DNA from: Curtobacterium sp. BH-2-1-1
Lineage (GTDB): Bacteria; Actinomycetota; Actinomycetes; Actinomycetales; Microbacteriaceae
NCBI RefSeq assembly: GCF_001806325.1
Contig: NZ_CP017580.1
Span: forward strand, 3,472,001-3,536,000
Reading direction: 5' to 3'
DNA: 64,000 nt
In this document: positions 28,659 to 37,881 of the stretch, one piece after another
How positions within the stretch are numbered: position 1 is the stretch's first letter
Layout: every line of letters starts with the position of its first letter
Program-made: the position numbers and the translations under genes
Notes under the pieces: generated by a model
What the model was told of the DNA's origin: nothing
The model's database searches: none
Seen by the model: the letters and a program-made list of their open reading frames with translations, nothing else

Positions 28659-30605
28659 GTGAGTCTGCTCTCGAGCATCACGTCGCCGCGCGACCTGAAG
28701 CGTCTCTCCGACGCGCAGATGACGGACCTCGCCGCCGAGATCCGACGCTTCCTCGTCGCCGAGGTCGCGAAGACCGGCGGCCACCTCGGCCCGAACCTCG
28801 GCGTCGTCGAGCTCACGCTGGCCATGCACCGGGTGTTCGACTCGCCGCACGACCCGTTCGTCTTCGACACCGGGCACCAGTCGTACGTGCACAAGCTCGT
28901 CACCGGGCGGCAGGACTTCTCGCGGCTGCGCGAGCGTGGCGGCCTCGCCGGGTACCCGCAGCGAAGCGAGTCGGAGCACGACATCGTGGAGTCCTCGCAC
29001 GCGTCCTCGTCGCTGTCCTGGGCGGACGGCATCTCGCGCGCCTTCGTGCAGACCGGCCAGGCCGACCGGACCGTGGTCGCGGTCGTCGGCGACGGCTCGC
29101 TCACCGGCGGGATGACGTGGGAGGCCCTCAACAACATCTCCGACGGCAACGACCGTCGACTCGTCATCGTCGTCAACGACAACGGGCGCTCCTACGCACC
29201 GACCATCGGTGGCATGGCGCGGTTCCTCAGCTCGGTGCGCACGCGCCGCGAGTACCGGGCGCTGTTCGAGAAGTCCCAGGCCGCGGCGGCGCGGTTCGGT
29301 GCACCAGGGCGGGCGCTCTACCGCGGGATGCGCGGCGGGCTGCACGGGTTCCTCTCGCGGTTCACGAACAACGAGGCGCTCTACTCGAACCTCGACATCA
29401 AGTACATCGGGCCGGTGAACGGGCACGACCAGCGGGCGATGGAGGCCGCACTCCGCCAGGCGAAGGCCTACGGCGCGCCGACGATCGTGCACGCCATCAC
29501 CGAGAAGGGGCACGGGTTCGAGCCCGCGCTGCGCGACCAGGCCGACCAGTTCCACGCGGTCGGGCACATCGACCCGGAGACCGGGGAGTCGCTCGACGTG
29601 TCGTCGGGGCCGTCGTGGACCTCGGTGTTCGCCTCGACGCTGGCGGAGGTCGGTGCGTCGGACGAGAAGATCGTGGCGATCACCGCGGCGATGCTCCGCC
29701 CGACCGGGCTGCACCTCTTCCAGGAACAGCACCCCTCGCGCGTGATCGACGTCGGGATCGCCGAGCAGCACGCCGTGACGACCGCGGCCGGACTCGCGTT
29801 CGGCGGCCTGCACCCCGTCGTGGCGCTGTACGCGACGTTCCTGAACCGGGCGTTCGACCAGGTGCTCATGGACGTGGCCCTGCACAAGGCCGGCGTCACC
29901 TTCGTCCTCGACCGCGCGGGCATCACCGGGCCGGACGGGCCGTCGCACCACGGCATGTGGGACCTCGCGTTGCTGCAGGTCGTGCCCGGGATCCGGATCG
30001 CCGCACCGCGTGACGCCGCGACCCTGCGCGAGGAGTTCCGCGAGGCCGTCGCCGTCGACGACGCACCCACCGTGCTGCGCTGGTCGAAGGGACAGGTCGG
30101 GCCGGACATCGTCGCGGAGCGTCGACTCCCGGACGGGGTGGACGTGCTGCGGTCGCCGTCGTCCGACCAGGAGCCCGACGTCCTGTTCGTCGCCGTGGGG
30201 TCGATGGTGCCGGTGGCGCTCGACGCGGCGGCGCTGCTCGAGTCCCAGGGCATCGGCGTCACGGTCGTCGACCCGCGGTGGGTGGTGCCGATCCCAGCGT
30301 CGCTCATCGACCTGTCGCGTGACCACAGGCTCGTGATCACGCTCGAGGACGGGGTGCGGGTCGGTGGCGTCGGGACGCGGCTGCGGCAGGACCTGCGCGC
30401 TGCGGGTGTCGACACCGGGGTGAACGAGCTCGGGCTGCCGGACGCGTTCATCGACCACGCGTCGCGGTCCCAGATCCTCGAGGACGTGGGGCTGACCGCG
30501 CAGGCGATCGCCCGGGACGTCATCGACCAGGTCGTCGGGACGAAGCTGCCGCAGGCGAAGCCGGCGCGGGCGGCGTCGCGCTCCCGGGAGTCCGCCGACC
30601 GCTGA
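28659..30605 (+). CDS. dxs: 1-deoxy-D-xylulose-5-phosphate synthase
   Basis: Thiamine-diphosphate enzyme condensing pyruvate and glyceraldehyde 3-phosphate, the first step of the MEP isoprenoid pathway. The 648-aa protein has FDTGHQSYVHKLVTGR, the TPP site GDGSLTGGMTWEALNN...NDN, the transketolase middle domain with VDVGIAEQHAVTTAAGLAF, and a C-terminal transketolase domain. GTG start with AAAGGAG ribosome-binding site; the open frame extends further but lies in the preceding hairpin. In the conserved acnA-dxs-DUF3000-rnd neighbourhood. Confidence 0.96.
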   Translation: MSLLSSITSPRDLKRLSDAQMTDLAAEIRRFLVAEVAKTGGHLGPNLGVVELTLAMHRVFDSPHDPFVFDTGHQSYVHKLVTGRQDFSRLRERGGLAGYPQRSESEHDIVESSHASSSLSWADGISRAFVQTGQADRTVVAVVGDGSLTGGMTWEALNNISDGNDRRLVIVVNDNGRSYAPTIGGMARFLSSVRTRREYRALFEKSQAAAARFGAPGRALYRGMRGGLHGFLSRFTNNEALYSNLDIKYIGPVNGHDQRAMEAALRQAKAYGAPTIVHAITEKGHGFEPALRDQADQFHAVGHIDPETGESLDVSSGPSWTSVFASTLAEVGASDEKIVAITAAMLRPTGLHLFQEQHPSRVIDVGIAEQHAVTTAAGLAFGGLHPVVALYATFLNRAFDQVLMDVALHKAGVTFVLDRAGITGPDGPSHHGMWDLALLQVVPGIRIAAPRDAATLREEFREAVAVDDAPTVLRWSKGQVGPDIVAERRLPDGVDVLRSPSSDQEPDVLFVAVGSMVPVALDAAALLESQGIGVTVVDPRWVVPIPASLIDLSRDHRLVITLEDGVRVGGVGTRLRQDLRAAGVDTGVNELGLPDAFIDHASRSQILEDVGLTAQAIARDVIDQVVGTKLPQAKPARAASRSRESADR

Positions 30606-30651
30606 GCGGCGCGGGCGCGGGCGCGCCGGTCGTGGCCCGGCCCGGCGGGTC

Positions 30652-30712
30652 GAACCACGAATGCGACGTCAAACCGGGCGGATCGACGAGTTCGATGTCG
30701 GATCCGTGGTTC
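30652..30712. repeat. Hairpin of the GAACCACGA family after dxs
   Basis: A 23-bp stem with three mismatches, beginning GAACCACGA and ending in its complement. The stretch just after it (30707-30730) matches the right arm of the hairpin at 42074-42135. Confidence 0.7.
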
Positions 30713-30748
30713 GGCGTGACGTTCGTTGTGCGAGTGTGTGCGGCGGGG

Positions 30749-31105
30749 TCAGTGCGGCGCGGGCGGCCCGGCGGCCGCGGACACGAGCTCGCGCAGGATC
30801 GCGCGGGCCATCGGCGTCACCCAGAGGACCTGGCCGTACGACAGGCCGTCGCGGCCCTCGCGGATGATCTCCACGCGCGAGGATGTCGGCCCCTCGCGCG
30901 AGAACGTCATGACGATGTTCTCGGCGCGGACGGCGAACGAGGTCCGGCGGCCGATGACGGCTCCGTCCGGACGGATCTCCATCGCCGCTGCTCCCGGGAC
31001 GGCGAGCACGGCGCGGTCGAGCAGCTCCGGGACCTCGTCGAGCGGCACGGGCACGACGACGCTGGGGTGCCCGGTCGTCCTCGGTGCCCACCACTCCTGT
31101 GCCAT
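30749..31105 (-). CDS. Hypothetical protein
   Basis: A 118-aa soluble protein with no family recognised. Alternating beta-type segments (VVVPVPLDEVPELLDRAV, AAMEIRPDGAVIGRR, AENIVMTFSREG, SRVEIIREG) end in a helix (MARAILRELVSAA). No metal site, signal peptide or membrane segment is visible. The ATG lies six bases after TAGCGT on the minus strand. It stands alone between two long hairpins, so it is a monocistronic unit. Codon use is like its neighbours, and the promoter geometry supports a real gene. Confidence 0.75.
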   Translation of the reverse strand: MAQEWWAPRTTGHPSVVVPVPLDEVPELLDRAVLAVPGAAAMEIRPDGAVIGRRTSFAVRAENIVMTFSREGPTSSRVEIIREGRDGLSYGQVLWVTPMARAILRELVSAAAGPPAPH

Positions 31106-31111
31106 GCCTGC

Positions 31112-31117
31112 ACGCTA
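31112..31117 (-). promoter_or_regulatory. -10 box (TAGCGT) of the hypothetical gene
   Basis: Minus-strand TAGCGT, then GCAGGC, then the ATG at 31105. Confidence 0.55.
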
Positions 31118-31126
31118 CGCCGGGTG

Positions 31127-31187
31127 GAACCACGAAACCGACGTCGAACCGGGCACACGGCCTGGTTCGACGTCGGTTTCGTGGTTC
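31127..31187. terminator. 24-bp perfect hairpin after fadB
   Basis: Arms 31127-31150 and 31164-31187 are perfectly complementary over 24 bp (starting GAACCACGAAACCGACG), with a 13-base loop. The same family as 30652-30712. It follows the fadB stop codon on the minus strand. Confidence 0.8.
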
Positions 31188-31197
31188 GACGCCGGGG

Positions 31198-33336
31198 TCA
31201 GCGCGAGGCCTGCCCGACGATCAGCGGCTCGTGGAACGCCCCGCCGAAGACCCGCTCGGACGCACCGGAGCGGTCGAGGTACGGGCTGATGCCACCGGCC
31301 TGGAACGGGTAGCCCGCGCCGAGGATGAGCCCGAGGTCGATCTCCTCGACGTGCTGGACGACCCCGTCCTCGAGCATGCGGTGCAGCTCGTCGGCGAGGG
31401 CGTCCTCGAAGCGGCGCTGCATCTCGGCAGCGTCGACCGGCTTCGCGTCCTTCTTCGACGGTGCGACGAGCTTCACGGCAGCGGGGTCGTACCCGGTCGC
31501 GGTGCCCTTCTTGTCGCGGGTCAGGATGTGCCCGAACTCGGCGATCTTCTTCAGGCCGTCACCCGGGTAGAAGCGCTCCGGCCAGGCGGCGTGGTGCGAG
31601 TCGAGCACGTGCGCACCGACCGGCAGGCCGACGAGCTCGAGCAGCTCGAACGGGGACATCGGCAGGCCGAGCGGCGCAGCGCCCTGGGCGACGACTTCGA
31701 ACGACGTGCCCTCCTCGACGCCGCGCATCGCCTCGCCGAGGACCCGGGCGAGCACCCGGTTCACGACGAAGCCCGGCTGGTCGGCCGTGATGATCGCGGT
31801 CTTCTTGAGCGTCTTCGCGACGGCGAGGGCCGTGGCGAGGGTCTCGTCGGAGGTCGAGGCGGTGCGCACGACCTCGAGCAGCGGCATCACGGCGACGGGG
31901 TTGAAGAAGTGGAACCCGACGAGTCGCGACGGATCGGACAGCACGGAGCCCATCTCGGACACCGACAGCGACGAGGTGTTCGTGGCGAGGATCGCGTCCG
32001 GAGCGATGACCTGCTCGATCTTCCGGAAGACCTCCTGCTTGACGCTCATCTCCTCGAAGACGGCCTCGATGACCCAGTCGGCGTCCGCGAACGCGTCGTA
32101 GGACACTGACCCGGACACGAGCGCCTTGATGCGGTTCGCGTCGTCGGGGGAGACCCGGCCCTTGTCGAGGAGCTTGTCCACCTCGCCGCGGATGCGCTCC
32201 ACGCCGGCGTCGACGCGCGACTGGTCGACGTCGGTGATGACGACCGGGACGCCGAGGCGTCGGGCGAAGAGCAGCGCGAACTGGGATGCCATCAGGCCGG
32301 CGCCCAGGACGCCGACCTTCGTGACGGGGCGCGGCGAGACGTCCGCGGGGGCGCCCACCGGCTTCTTCGCGCGCTTCTGCACGAGGTCGAACGCGTACAT
32401 CGACGCGGCGAACTGGTCGCCCGAGATGAGGTCGGCCAGGGCGTCGTCCTCGTCGGCGAACCGCTCGTCGAGCGAGCCGGACTTCGCCGCGGCGACGAGG
32501 TCGAGCGCCCGGAACGGCGACTTCGGGACCGTGCCGATCTTCGACGCGACCTGGCTGCGGGCGACCTTCACGACGGTGCCCCACGCGGCCTTCTCGATCA
32601 TGCCGGGCTCGTTCTTCCGCACGACCTTGGTGCGACCCGACACGACGCCGTCGATCCACGCCACCGCGGACGGCAGGAAGGTGACCGAGGGGATCAGCGC
32701 GTCGCCGATACCGAGCTCGACCGCGGCCGGACCGTCCATCAGGCGGTTGTTCTTGAGCGGGTTCTCGACGATGACGCGGAGCGCCTTCTCGGGGCCGATC
32801 AGGCGGGGGAGCAGCGTCGCGCCGCCCCACCCGGGGATGATGCCGAGGAAGACCTCGGGGAGCCCGATGCCCTGCGCGGCCGACGAGAACGCCCGGTACG
32901 TGCAGTGCAGCCCGATCTCGAGGCCACCGCCGAGCGCGATCCCGTTGATGAGCGCGAAGGAGGGGACCCCGAGGTCGGAGAGCTTCCGGAGCGTCGCGTG
33001 TCCGAGGGCGGCCAGGTCGTGGGCGACGTCCCGCGACGGCACCGAGGCGGCCTGGGAGAGGTCGGCACCGGCGGCGAAGCAGTACTCCTTGCCGGTGATC
33101 GCCACGGCCTGGATCGTCCCGGCGGACGCTTCGGTCCGCAGGGTGTCGAGGACCCCGGAGAGCTCGTGCAGCGTGCGCGGCCCGAGGGTCGACGGTCGCT
33201 TGTAGTCCTTGCCGTTGTCGAGCGTGATGAGCGCGAGCGTGCCACCGGACGGCAGCGCGACGTGCTTCAGGTACGAGTGCGTGACCACCTCGTCCTCGCT
33301 GAGGGCGAGGAGCTGGTCGTTGTCGACGATGGTCAT
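31198..33336 (-). CDS. fadB: Bifunctional enoyl-CoA hydratase / 3-hydroxyacyl-CoA dehydrogenase
   Basis: Catalyses the hydration and NAD-dependent dehydrogenation steps of fatty-acid beta-oxidation. The 712-aa protein joins an N-terminal crotonase domain (residues 1-200; GGGLEIGLHCTYR, QGIGLPEVFLGIIPGWGGA with the catalytic Glu) to a 3-hydroxyacyl-CoA dehydrogenase (GVLGAGLMASQFALLFAR NAD site, DWVIEAVFE, GFHFFNPVAVMPLLEVV) and the C-terminal dehydrogenase repeat. ATG chosen with GGAAGG upstream; a GTG two codons earlier is possible. The thiolase gene ends 2 bp upstream, so FadA and FadB are made together as a multienzyme complex. Confidence 0.94.
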   Translation of the reverse strand: MTIVDNDQLLALSEDEVVTHSYLKHVALPSGGTLALITLDNGKDYKRPSTLGPRTLHELSGVLDTLRTEASAGTIQAVAITGKEYCFAAGADLSQAASVPSRDVAHDLAALGHATLRKLSDLGVPSFALINGIALGGGLEIGLHCTYRAFSSAAQGIGLPEVFLGIIPGWGGATLLPRLIGPEKALRVIVENPLKNNRLMDGPAAVELGIGDALIPSVTFLPSAVAWIDGVVSGRTKVVRKNEPGMIEKAAWGTVVKVARSQVASKIGTVPKSPFRALDLVAAAKSGSLDERFADEDDALADLISGDQFAASMYAFDLVQKRAKKPVGAPADVSPRPVTKVGVLGAGLMASQFALLFARRLGVPVVITDVDQSRVDAGVERIRGEVDKLLDKGRVSPDDANRIKALVSGSVSYDAFADADWVIEAVFEEMSVKQEVFRKIEQVIAPDAILATNTSSLSVSEMGSVLSDPSRLVGFHFFNPVAVMPLLEVVRTASTSDETLATALAVAKTLKKTAIITADQPGFVVNRVLARVLGEAMRGVEEGTSFEVVAQGAAPLGLPMSPFELLELVGLPVGAHVLDSHHAAWPERFYPGDGLKKIAEFGHILTRDKKGTATGYDPAAVKLVAPSKKDAKPVDAAEMQRRFEDALADELHRMLEDGVVQHVEEIDLGLILGAGYPFQAGGISPYLDRSGASERVFGGAFHEPLIVGQASR

Positions 33337-33338
33337 GG

Positions 33339-34550
33339 TCACGCCGCCTTCCGTGCCGCGGACTTGCTGAAGTTCGGGTTCTCCCAGATGACGGTGCCGC
33401 CCTGGCCGAGCCCGATGCACATCGTCGTGATGCCGTACCGGACGTCCGGGCGCTCGGCGAACTGGGCTGCGAGCTGGGTCATCAGGCGGACGCCACTCGA
33501 GGCGAGCGGGTGCCCGACGGCGATCGCGCCGCCCCAGGCGTTCACGTTCGTCGAGTCCTGGGCGATCCCGTAGTTGTCGAGGAAGGCGAGCACCTGGACG
33601 GCGAACGCCTCGTTGATCTCGAACAGCCCGATGTCGTCGATCGACAGCCCGGCCTTCGCCAGCGCCTTGTCGGTCGCGGGCACCGGCCCGATGCCCATCA
33701 CCTCGGGGTCGACGCCCGCGAACGCGAACGAGACCATGCGCATCTTCGTCGGCAGTCCGTGCTGCTTCGCCGCGTCGGCCGAGGCGAGCAGGCTCATGGT
33801 GGCGCCGTCGTTCAGGCCTGCCGCGTTGCCGGCGGTGATGCGTCCGTGCGAGCGGAACGGCGTCTTCAGCGCTGCCAGGGCCTCGAGCGTGGTGCCGGGG
33901 CGGGGCGGCTCGTCACTGGAGACGATGTCCCAGCCCTCTCCGGTGTTCACCTCGACCGGCACCAGGTCCGGCTGGAGCTTGCCCGCGGCCCACGCGGCGG
34001 CGTAGCGCTGCTGGGACTGGACGGCGTAGGCGTCCGTGCGGTCCTTGGTGATCGCGGGGAAGCGGTCGTGCAGGCGCTCGGCGGTCTTGCCCATCACGAG
34101 CGCGTCGCCGTTGACCATGCGCTCGGCGATGAAGCGCGGGTTCGGGTCGGAGTTGAAGCCCATCGGGTGGCGCCCCATGTGCTCGACACCGCCGGCGATG
34201 GCGACGTCGGCCGCGCCGAACGCGATGGCGCCGGCGAGGGTGGTCACGCTCGTCATGGCACCGGCGCACATGCGGTCGATCGCGTACCCGGGGACGGTCT
34301 TCGGGAGTCCGGCGAGCATCCCGACCGTCCGGCCGAGGGTGAGCCCCTGGTCGCCCTGCTGCGTGGTGGCCGCCACGGCGACGTCGTCCACCGCAGCCCC
34401 GTCCAACGAGGCGTTCCGGTCGAGGAGTCCGCGCATCGCGTGCACCGCGAGGTCATCCGCGCGGGTCTTCCAGAACACCCCCTTCTCCCCGGCTCGTCCG
34501 AACGGTGTCCGAACTCCGTCGACGAAGACGACGTCTGCTGCCTTTGGCAA
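33339..34550 (-). CDS. fadA: Acetyl-CoA C-acyltransferase (thiolase)
   Basis: Thiolytic cleavage of 3-ketoacyl-CoA, the last step of beta-oxidation. The 403-aa protein has the nucleophile in DRMCAGAMTSV, NEAFAVQVLA, the active-site His in GGAIAVGHPLASSG and the second Cys in TTMCIGLGQGG. The start is TTG, supported by GGAGG eight bases upstream and by the standard KAADVVFVDGVRTPFG N-terminus. Translationally coupled to fadB (2-bp gap). The rnd gene follows upstream on the same strand after a 126-bp gap. Confidence 0.94.
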   Translation of the reverse strand: MPKAADVVFVDGVRTPFGRAGEKGVFWKTRADDLAVHAMRGLLDRNASLDGAAVDDVAVAATTQQGDQGLTLGRTVGMLAGLPKTVPGYAIDRMCAGAMTSVTTLAGAIAFGAADVAIAGGVEHMGRHPMGFNSDPNPRFIAERMVNGDALVMGKTAERLHDRFPAITKDRTDAYAVQSQQRYAAAWAAGKLQPDLVPVEVNTGEGWDIVSSDEPPRPGTTLEALAALKTPFRSHGRITAGNAAGLNDGATMSLLASADAAKQHGLPTKMRMVSFAFAGVDPEVMGIGPVPATDKALAKAGLSIDDIGLFEINEAFAVQVLAFLDNYGIAQDSTNVNAWGGAIAVGHPLASSGVRLMTQLAAQFAERPDVRYGITTMCIGLGQGGTVIWENPNFSKSAARKAA

Positions 34551-34676
34551 TCTGGGCCTCCAGATCCTCGTTGATCAGGCTGGGCGCGTCCCGCCCCGCC
34601 CGGCCGGGTCCGACCCGGCGTGCACGAGCGACGCTATGCCCCGAGCCTGTGCGGACGCATGCCCGTTGGGGCGTTC

Positions 34677-35987
34677 CTACGACTCGGTGTTGCTCTCGGC
34701 AGCAGGCTCCTGTGCAGCAGCGACAAAGGCGTGCGCGATGATCGACGCCGTCTCCTCGACCTGCCAGGGGCGGGCGTCGTGCGCGGCGAGCACGGCACCG
34801 ACGGTCTCGGTGGCGATCGGCGTCGGCGGCTCCCACGACACCGTGCGGAGGGTGTCCGGCGTGAGCAGGTTCTCGACGGGCAGGTCGAGCTCCTCGGCGC
34901 GCTGCACCACGGCGGCCCGTGCGGCCTTGTACCGGCGGTCGGCTGCCGGGTTGCGGTCGGCCCAGGCCCGGGGCGGCGGCAGCGTGGCCTCGCCGGTGCC
35001 GCGGAGCCGCGGGAGGTCCTCGGTCGTGCGGCCCTCGTCGACGGCGGCCCACCAGCGGTCGAGCTCGGACCGGCTGGCACGACCCGTGAAGGCCTTCACC
35101 CCGCTCAGCTCGCCCTTCGAGGCCGGGTTCGCCGCCGCGGCCGCGACGATCGCCGAGTCCGGGATGGTGCGACCCGGTGCGATGTCGGCTTCGCGGGCGT
35201 AGGCGTCGCGTGCCGTCCAGAGCGACCGGGCGATCGCGAGTGCCCTGGAGCCACGGAGGGCGTGCATGCCGGACAGGCGGCGCCACGGCTCGGCCTTCGG
35301 CGGCTTCGGTGCCCGTGTCAGGACGGCCGCGAACTCCTCTTCGGCGATGCGGGTCTTGCCCGCCTCGTCGAGCTTCGCCGCGAGCGCGTCACGGAGGTCG
35401 GGGAGCAGTTCGACGTCGAGTGCCGCGTACACCAACCACGACTGCGGGAGCGGCCGGGTCGACCAGTCCGCGGCGGAGTGGGCCTTCGCGAGCGTGATCC
35501 CGAGCAGCTGCTCCACGACGGCACCGAGGCCGACCCGGGGGAACCCGGCGATGCGGGCACCGAGCTCGGTGTCGAAGATGCGGGTCGGGACGAGGCCGAC
35601 CTCCTGCAGGCAGGGGAGGTCCTGCGACGCGGCGTGGAAGAGCCACTCCTCGTCGACGATCGCTTCCTGGAGCTCGGAGAAGTCGCCGATCGGGATCGGG
35701 TCGAAGAGGAACGCGCCGGCACCGCGGCGGAACACCTGGATGAGGTACGCCCGCTGCGAGTACCGGTAGCCGCTCGCGCGCTCGGCGTCGACGGCGACCG
35801 AGCCGTGGCCCGCCGCGATGGCGGCGACGGCGTCGAGGTACTCCTCGCGCGAGGCGATCACGTGGACCGCGTCGTGCGACGCCTCGAACGCCGGCGACGC
35901 CGCGGACGGAGCAGCCGACGGCGGAACAGCCGGCGACGCCGACGGGACAGCGGGCGACGCCCCGGCCGGAGATGCGGGGTCAGTCAC
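34677..35987 (-). CDS. rnd: Ribonuclease D
   Basis: 3'-5' exoribonuclease of the DEDD family, acting in tRNA 3'-end maturation and RNA turnover. The 436-aa protein has an Ala/Pro/Ser-rich N-terminal tail, then Exo motifs (VAVDAERASGYRYSQRAYLIQV, HAASQDLPCLQEVG, YAALDVELLPDL) and an HRDC domain (RRLSGMHALRGSRALAIARSLWTARD). GTG start with GAGGAGG. It overlaps the preceding DUF3000 gene by 8 bp, as in many actinobacteria. Confidence 0.92.
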   Translation of the reverse strand: MTDPASPAGASPAVPSASPAVPPSAAPSAASPAFEASHDAVHVIASREEYLDAVAAIAAGHGSVAVDAERASGYRYSQRAYLIQVFRRGAGAFLFDPIPIGDFSELQEAIVDEEWLFHAASQDLPCLQEVGLVPTRIFDTELGARIAGFPRVGLGAVVEQLLGITLAKAHSAADWSTRPLPQSWLVYAALDVELLPDLRDALAAKLDEAGKTRIAEEEFAAVLTRAPKPPKAEPWRRLSGMHALRGSRALAIARSLWTARDAYAREADIAPGRTIPDSAIVAAAAANPASKGELSGVKAFTGRASRSELDRWWAAVDEGRTTEDLPRLRGTGEATLPPPRAWADRNPAADRRYKAARAAVVQRAEELDLPVENLLTPDTLRTVSWEPPTPIATETVGAVLAAHDARPWQVEETASIIAHAFVAAAQEPAAESNTES

Positions 35988-36564
35988 GTGCGAGCCTCCT
36001 CGGGGCCAACAGGGTCACGCCGTCCGACGCGGGCGGCAGACCGGCGAGCATCGCCACGATCTCCTCCCACGCCTCGACGTGTGCGGTGAGGTCGTCCCCG
36101 CGCGGGGTCCACGAGGCGCGCAGTTCGAGCTGCGCCCCGTCGCCCTGCGCCGCGAGGTCGCCGTAGCCGCGGGAGATGATCTTGGTCGCCGTGCCCGAGG
36201 CGTGGTCGTAGGTCGCACCGTGCGCGGCGAGGGCGTCGACGAGCCAGCTCCACGTGACGTCGGCGACGAACTCGTCGACACCGATCTCGGGTTCGAGCGG
36301 TGCCTGGGCGAAGGTCACGATGCGGAACGACCCGCCCCAGCCCTCGGGTTCGTCCGGGTCGTGCAGGGCGATGAACCGGCCCGTCCCGAGGTCGGAGTCG
36401 ATGCCGTGCGCCGCACCCGAGACGTCCGCCGCCAGGGCGATCGAGAACGGGGCGATGCGCGACGGCGAGGGGATCTCGGTGACGGTCGTCTCGGCGCGCG
36501 CGCCGCCGGACGCCACGAACGCACGGAGCCGCGCGAAGGCGTCGGGCTCTCGGGTTTCGGACAC
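35980..36564 (-). CDS. DUF3000 family protein
   Basis: A 194-aa soluble protein of the DUF3000 family, function unknown, found beside rnd across actinobacteria. Recognisable segments are EIPSPSRIAPFSIALAADV, GTGRFIALHDPDEPEGWGG, VDEFVADVTWSWLVDAL and ELRASWTP. GTG start six bases after TAGTCT on the minus strand, so probably leaderless; the -10 shares a TA with the -10 of the divergent hydrolase gene. Its stop overlaps the rnd start. Confidence 0.88.
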   Translation of the reverse strand: MSETREPDAFARLRAFVASGGARAETTVTEIPSPSRIAPFSIALAADVSGAAHGIDSDLGTGRFIALHDPDEPEGWGGSFRIVTFAQAPLEPEIGVDEFVADVTWSWLVDALAAHGATYDHASGTATKIISRGYGDLAAQGDGAQLELRASWTPRGDDLTAHVEAWEEIVAMLAGLPPASDGVTLLAPRRLARD

Positions 36565-36570
36565 GAATGC

Positions 36571-36580
36571 AGACTAGGCT
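36571..36580. promoter_or_regulatory. Divergent promoter with overlapping -10 boxes
   Basis: AGACTAGGCT reads TAGTCT on the minus strand (36571-36576, six bases from the DUF3000 GTG) and TAGGCT on the plus strand (36575-36580, seven bases from the hydrolase ATG). The TA at 36575-36576 belongs to both. Confidence 0.7.
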
Positions 36581-36587
36581 CCGGACC

Positions 36588-37811
36588 ATGTCCCGATCCG
36601 CGCGACCCGCCGAGGACGTCGTCCAGGAGACCGCACGATCGGCCGGGTTCGTCGCACTGGGAGCGGGCATCGCAGCGGCCGCCGTCACCACCGCGGTGAT
36701 CGGCGGGTTCGTCGCGGCGGTGGCCCGAGCGGTGGTCACCCCCGACCGCAAGCGCACCGAACGCGTCCCGATCCACGCTGTCGACCCCGTGCGGCGGACG
36801 GTGACGCTCGAGCGCACCGCGGACACCGAACTGCAGGGCCGCTACAGCCTCTGGTTCGGCGGCGGGACGGGGCACATGCGTGTCGGCGAGGTCCTCGGCA
36901 CCACCGACACGACCGTCACCCGCCGCATCATCGCGATCGACGCCGGCGACCCCACGGCGGCCCGCCGGGGTCGGTGGGGCGGCTGGTTCTACCTGACCCC
37001 CGGGGAGCTCGACGTCCCGGTCGAGGACATCGACGTCCCCACCCCGAACGGCCCCGCACCCGCCTGGGTGGTCCGCGCCGACGACCCGGACGCGCCGTGG
37101 GCCGTCCTCGTGCACGGTCGTGGCGTGACCCGCGCCGAGACGATCCGCGCGGTGCCGGTCTTCCGGGCGGCGGGGTACTCCGTGGTGCTGGCGAGCTGGC
37201 GCAACGACGGCGTCGCCCCGCGGAGCGTCGACGGCCGCTACGGCCTCGGCAGCACCGAGTGGGAGGACATCGACGCGGTCCTCCGCTGGCTCGCCGGGCA
37301 GGGCGCGTCGAGCGTCGTCCTGATGGGCTGGTCGATGGGCGGCGCGGTCGTGCTGCAGACCCTGGTCCGGTCGGCGTTCGCGGACCTCGTGGACGGTGTC
37401 GTGCTCGAGTCGCCGGTGGTCGACTGGCACGCTGTGCTCAAGTCGCAGAGCCAGCTGCTCCGCCTGCCGCGGCCGGTCCGGAAGGTCGCGCAGCGCCTCC
37501 TCCGCACCCCGGTCCTGCACCGGGTCACGGGCCTGCGGCAGCCGGTCGACCTGCGGCAGCTCGACATGGTCGCGCGGGCCGACGAGCTGCACGTGCCGAT
37601 CCTGCTCATGCACAGCGACGACGACGGGTTCGTCCCGTCGTCCGCGTCGCACGCCCTCGCCGAGGCCCGGCCCGACATCGTGCGGCTCGAGGTGCAGACG
37701 ACCGCCCGGCACACCAAGCTCTGGAACCACGACGCCGACTGGTTCGACGCCCGCATCCTCGCGTGGCTGACCGAGGTGGTCCAGCGAGACGGCGCGGCCA
37801 ACGCGCGGTAG
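36588..37811 (+). CDS. Alpha/beta hydrolase, membrane-anchored
   Basis: A 407-aa protein. An N-terminal hydrophobic segment (about residues 21-47) probably anchors it to the membrane. A beta-rich region with KRTERVPIHAVDPVRRTVTL follows, then an alpha/beta hydrolase domain from residue 160: oxyanion region VLVHGRGVTR, nucleophile elbow LMGWSMGGAVV, acid LMHSDDDGFVP and a His near TTARHTKLWNHD. The substrate is unknown; peptidase S9/DUF-type esterases share this layout. Leaderless ATG after TAGGCT. A family hairpin follows the stop. Confidence 0.87.
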   Translation: MSRSARPAEDVVQETARSAGFVALGAGIAAAAVTTAVIGGFVAAVARAVVTPDRKRTERVPIHAVDPVRRTVTLERTADTELQGRYSLWFGGGTGHMRVGEVLGTTDTTVTRRIIAIDAGDPTAARRGRWGGWFYLTPGELDVPVEDIDVPTPNGPAPAWVVRADDPDAPWAVLVHGRGVTRAETIRAVPVFRAAGYSVVLASWRNDGVAPRSVDGRYGLGSTEWEDIDAVLRWLAGQGASSVVLMGWSMGGAVVLQTLVRSAFADLVDGVVLESPVVDWHAVLKSQSQLLRLPRPVRKVAQRLLRTPVLHRVTGLRQPVDLRQLDMVARADELHVPILLMHSDDDGFVPSSASHALAEARPDIVRLEVQTTARHTKLWNHDADWFDARILAWLTEVVQRDGAANAR

Positions 37812-37823
37812 ACGCATCCACAG

Positions 37824-37869
37824 ACGGACGGGAGGCGCGGTGCCAGCTGGCACCGCGCCTCCCGTCAGT
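37824..37869. terminator. Hairpin family copy after the hydrolase gene
   Basis: 46-nt palindrome with one G-A mismatch, centred on CCAGCTGG, between the convergent hydrolase and sufE genes. Confidence 0.85.
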
Positions 37870-37881
37870 GTGTGGTGACGT

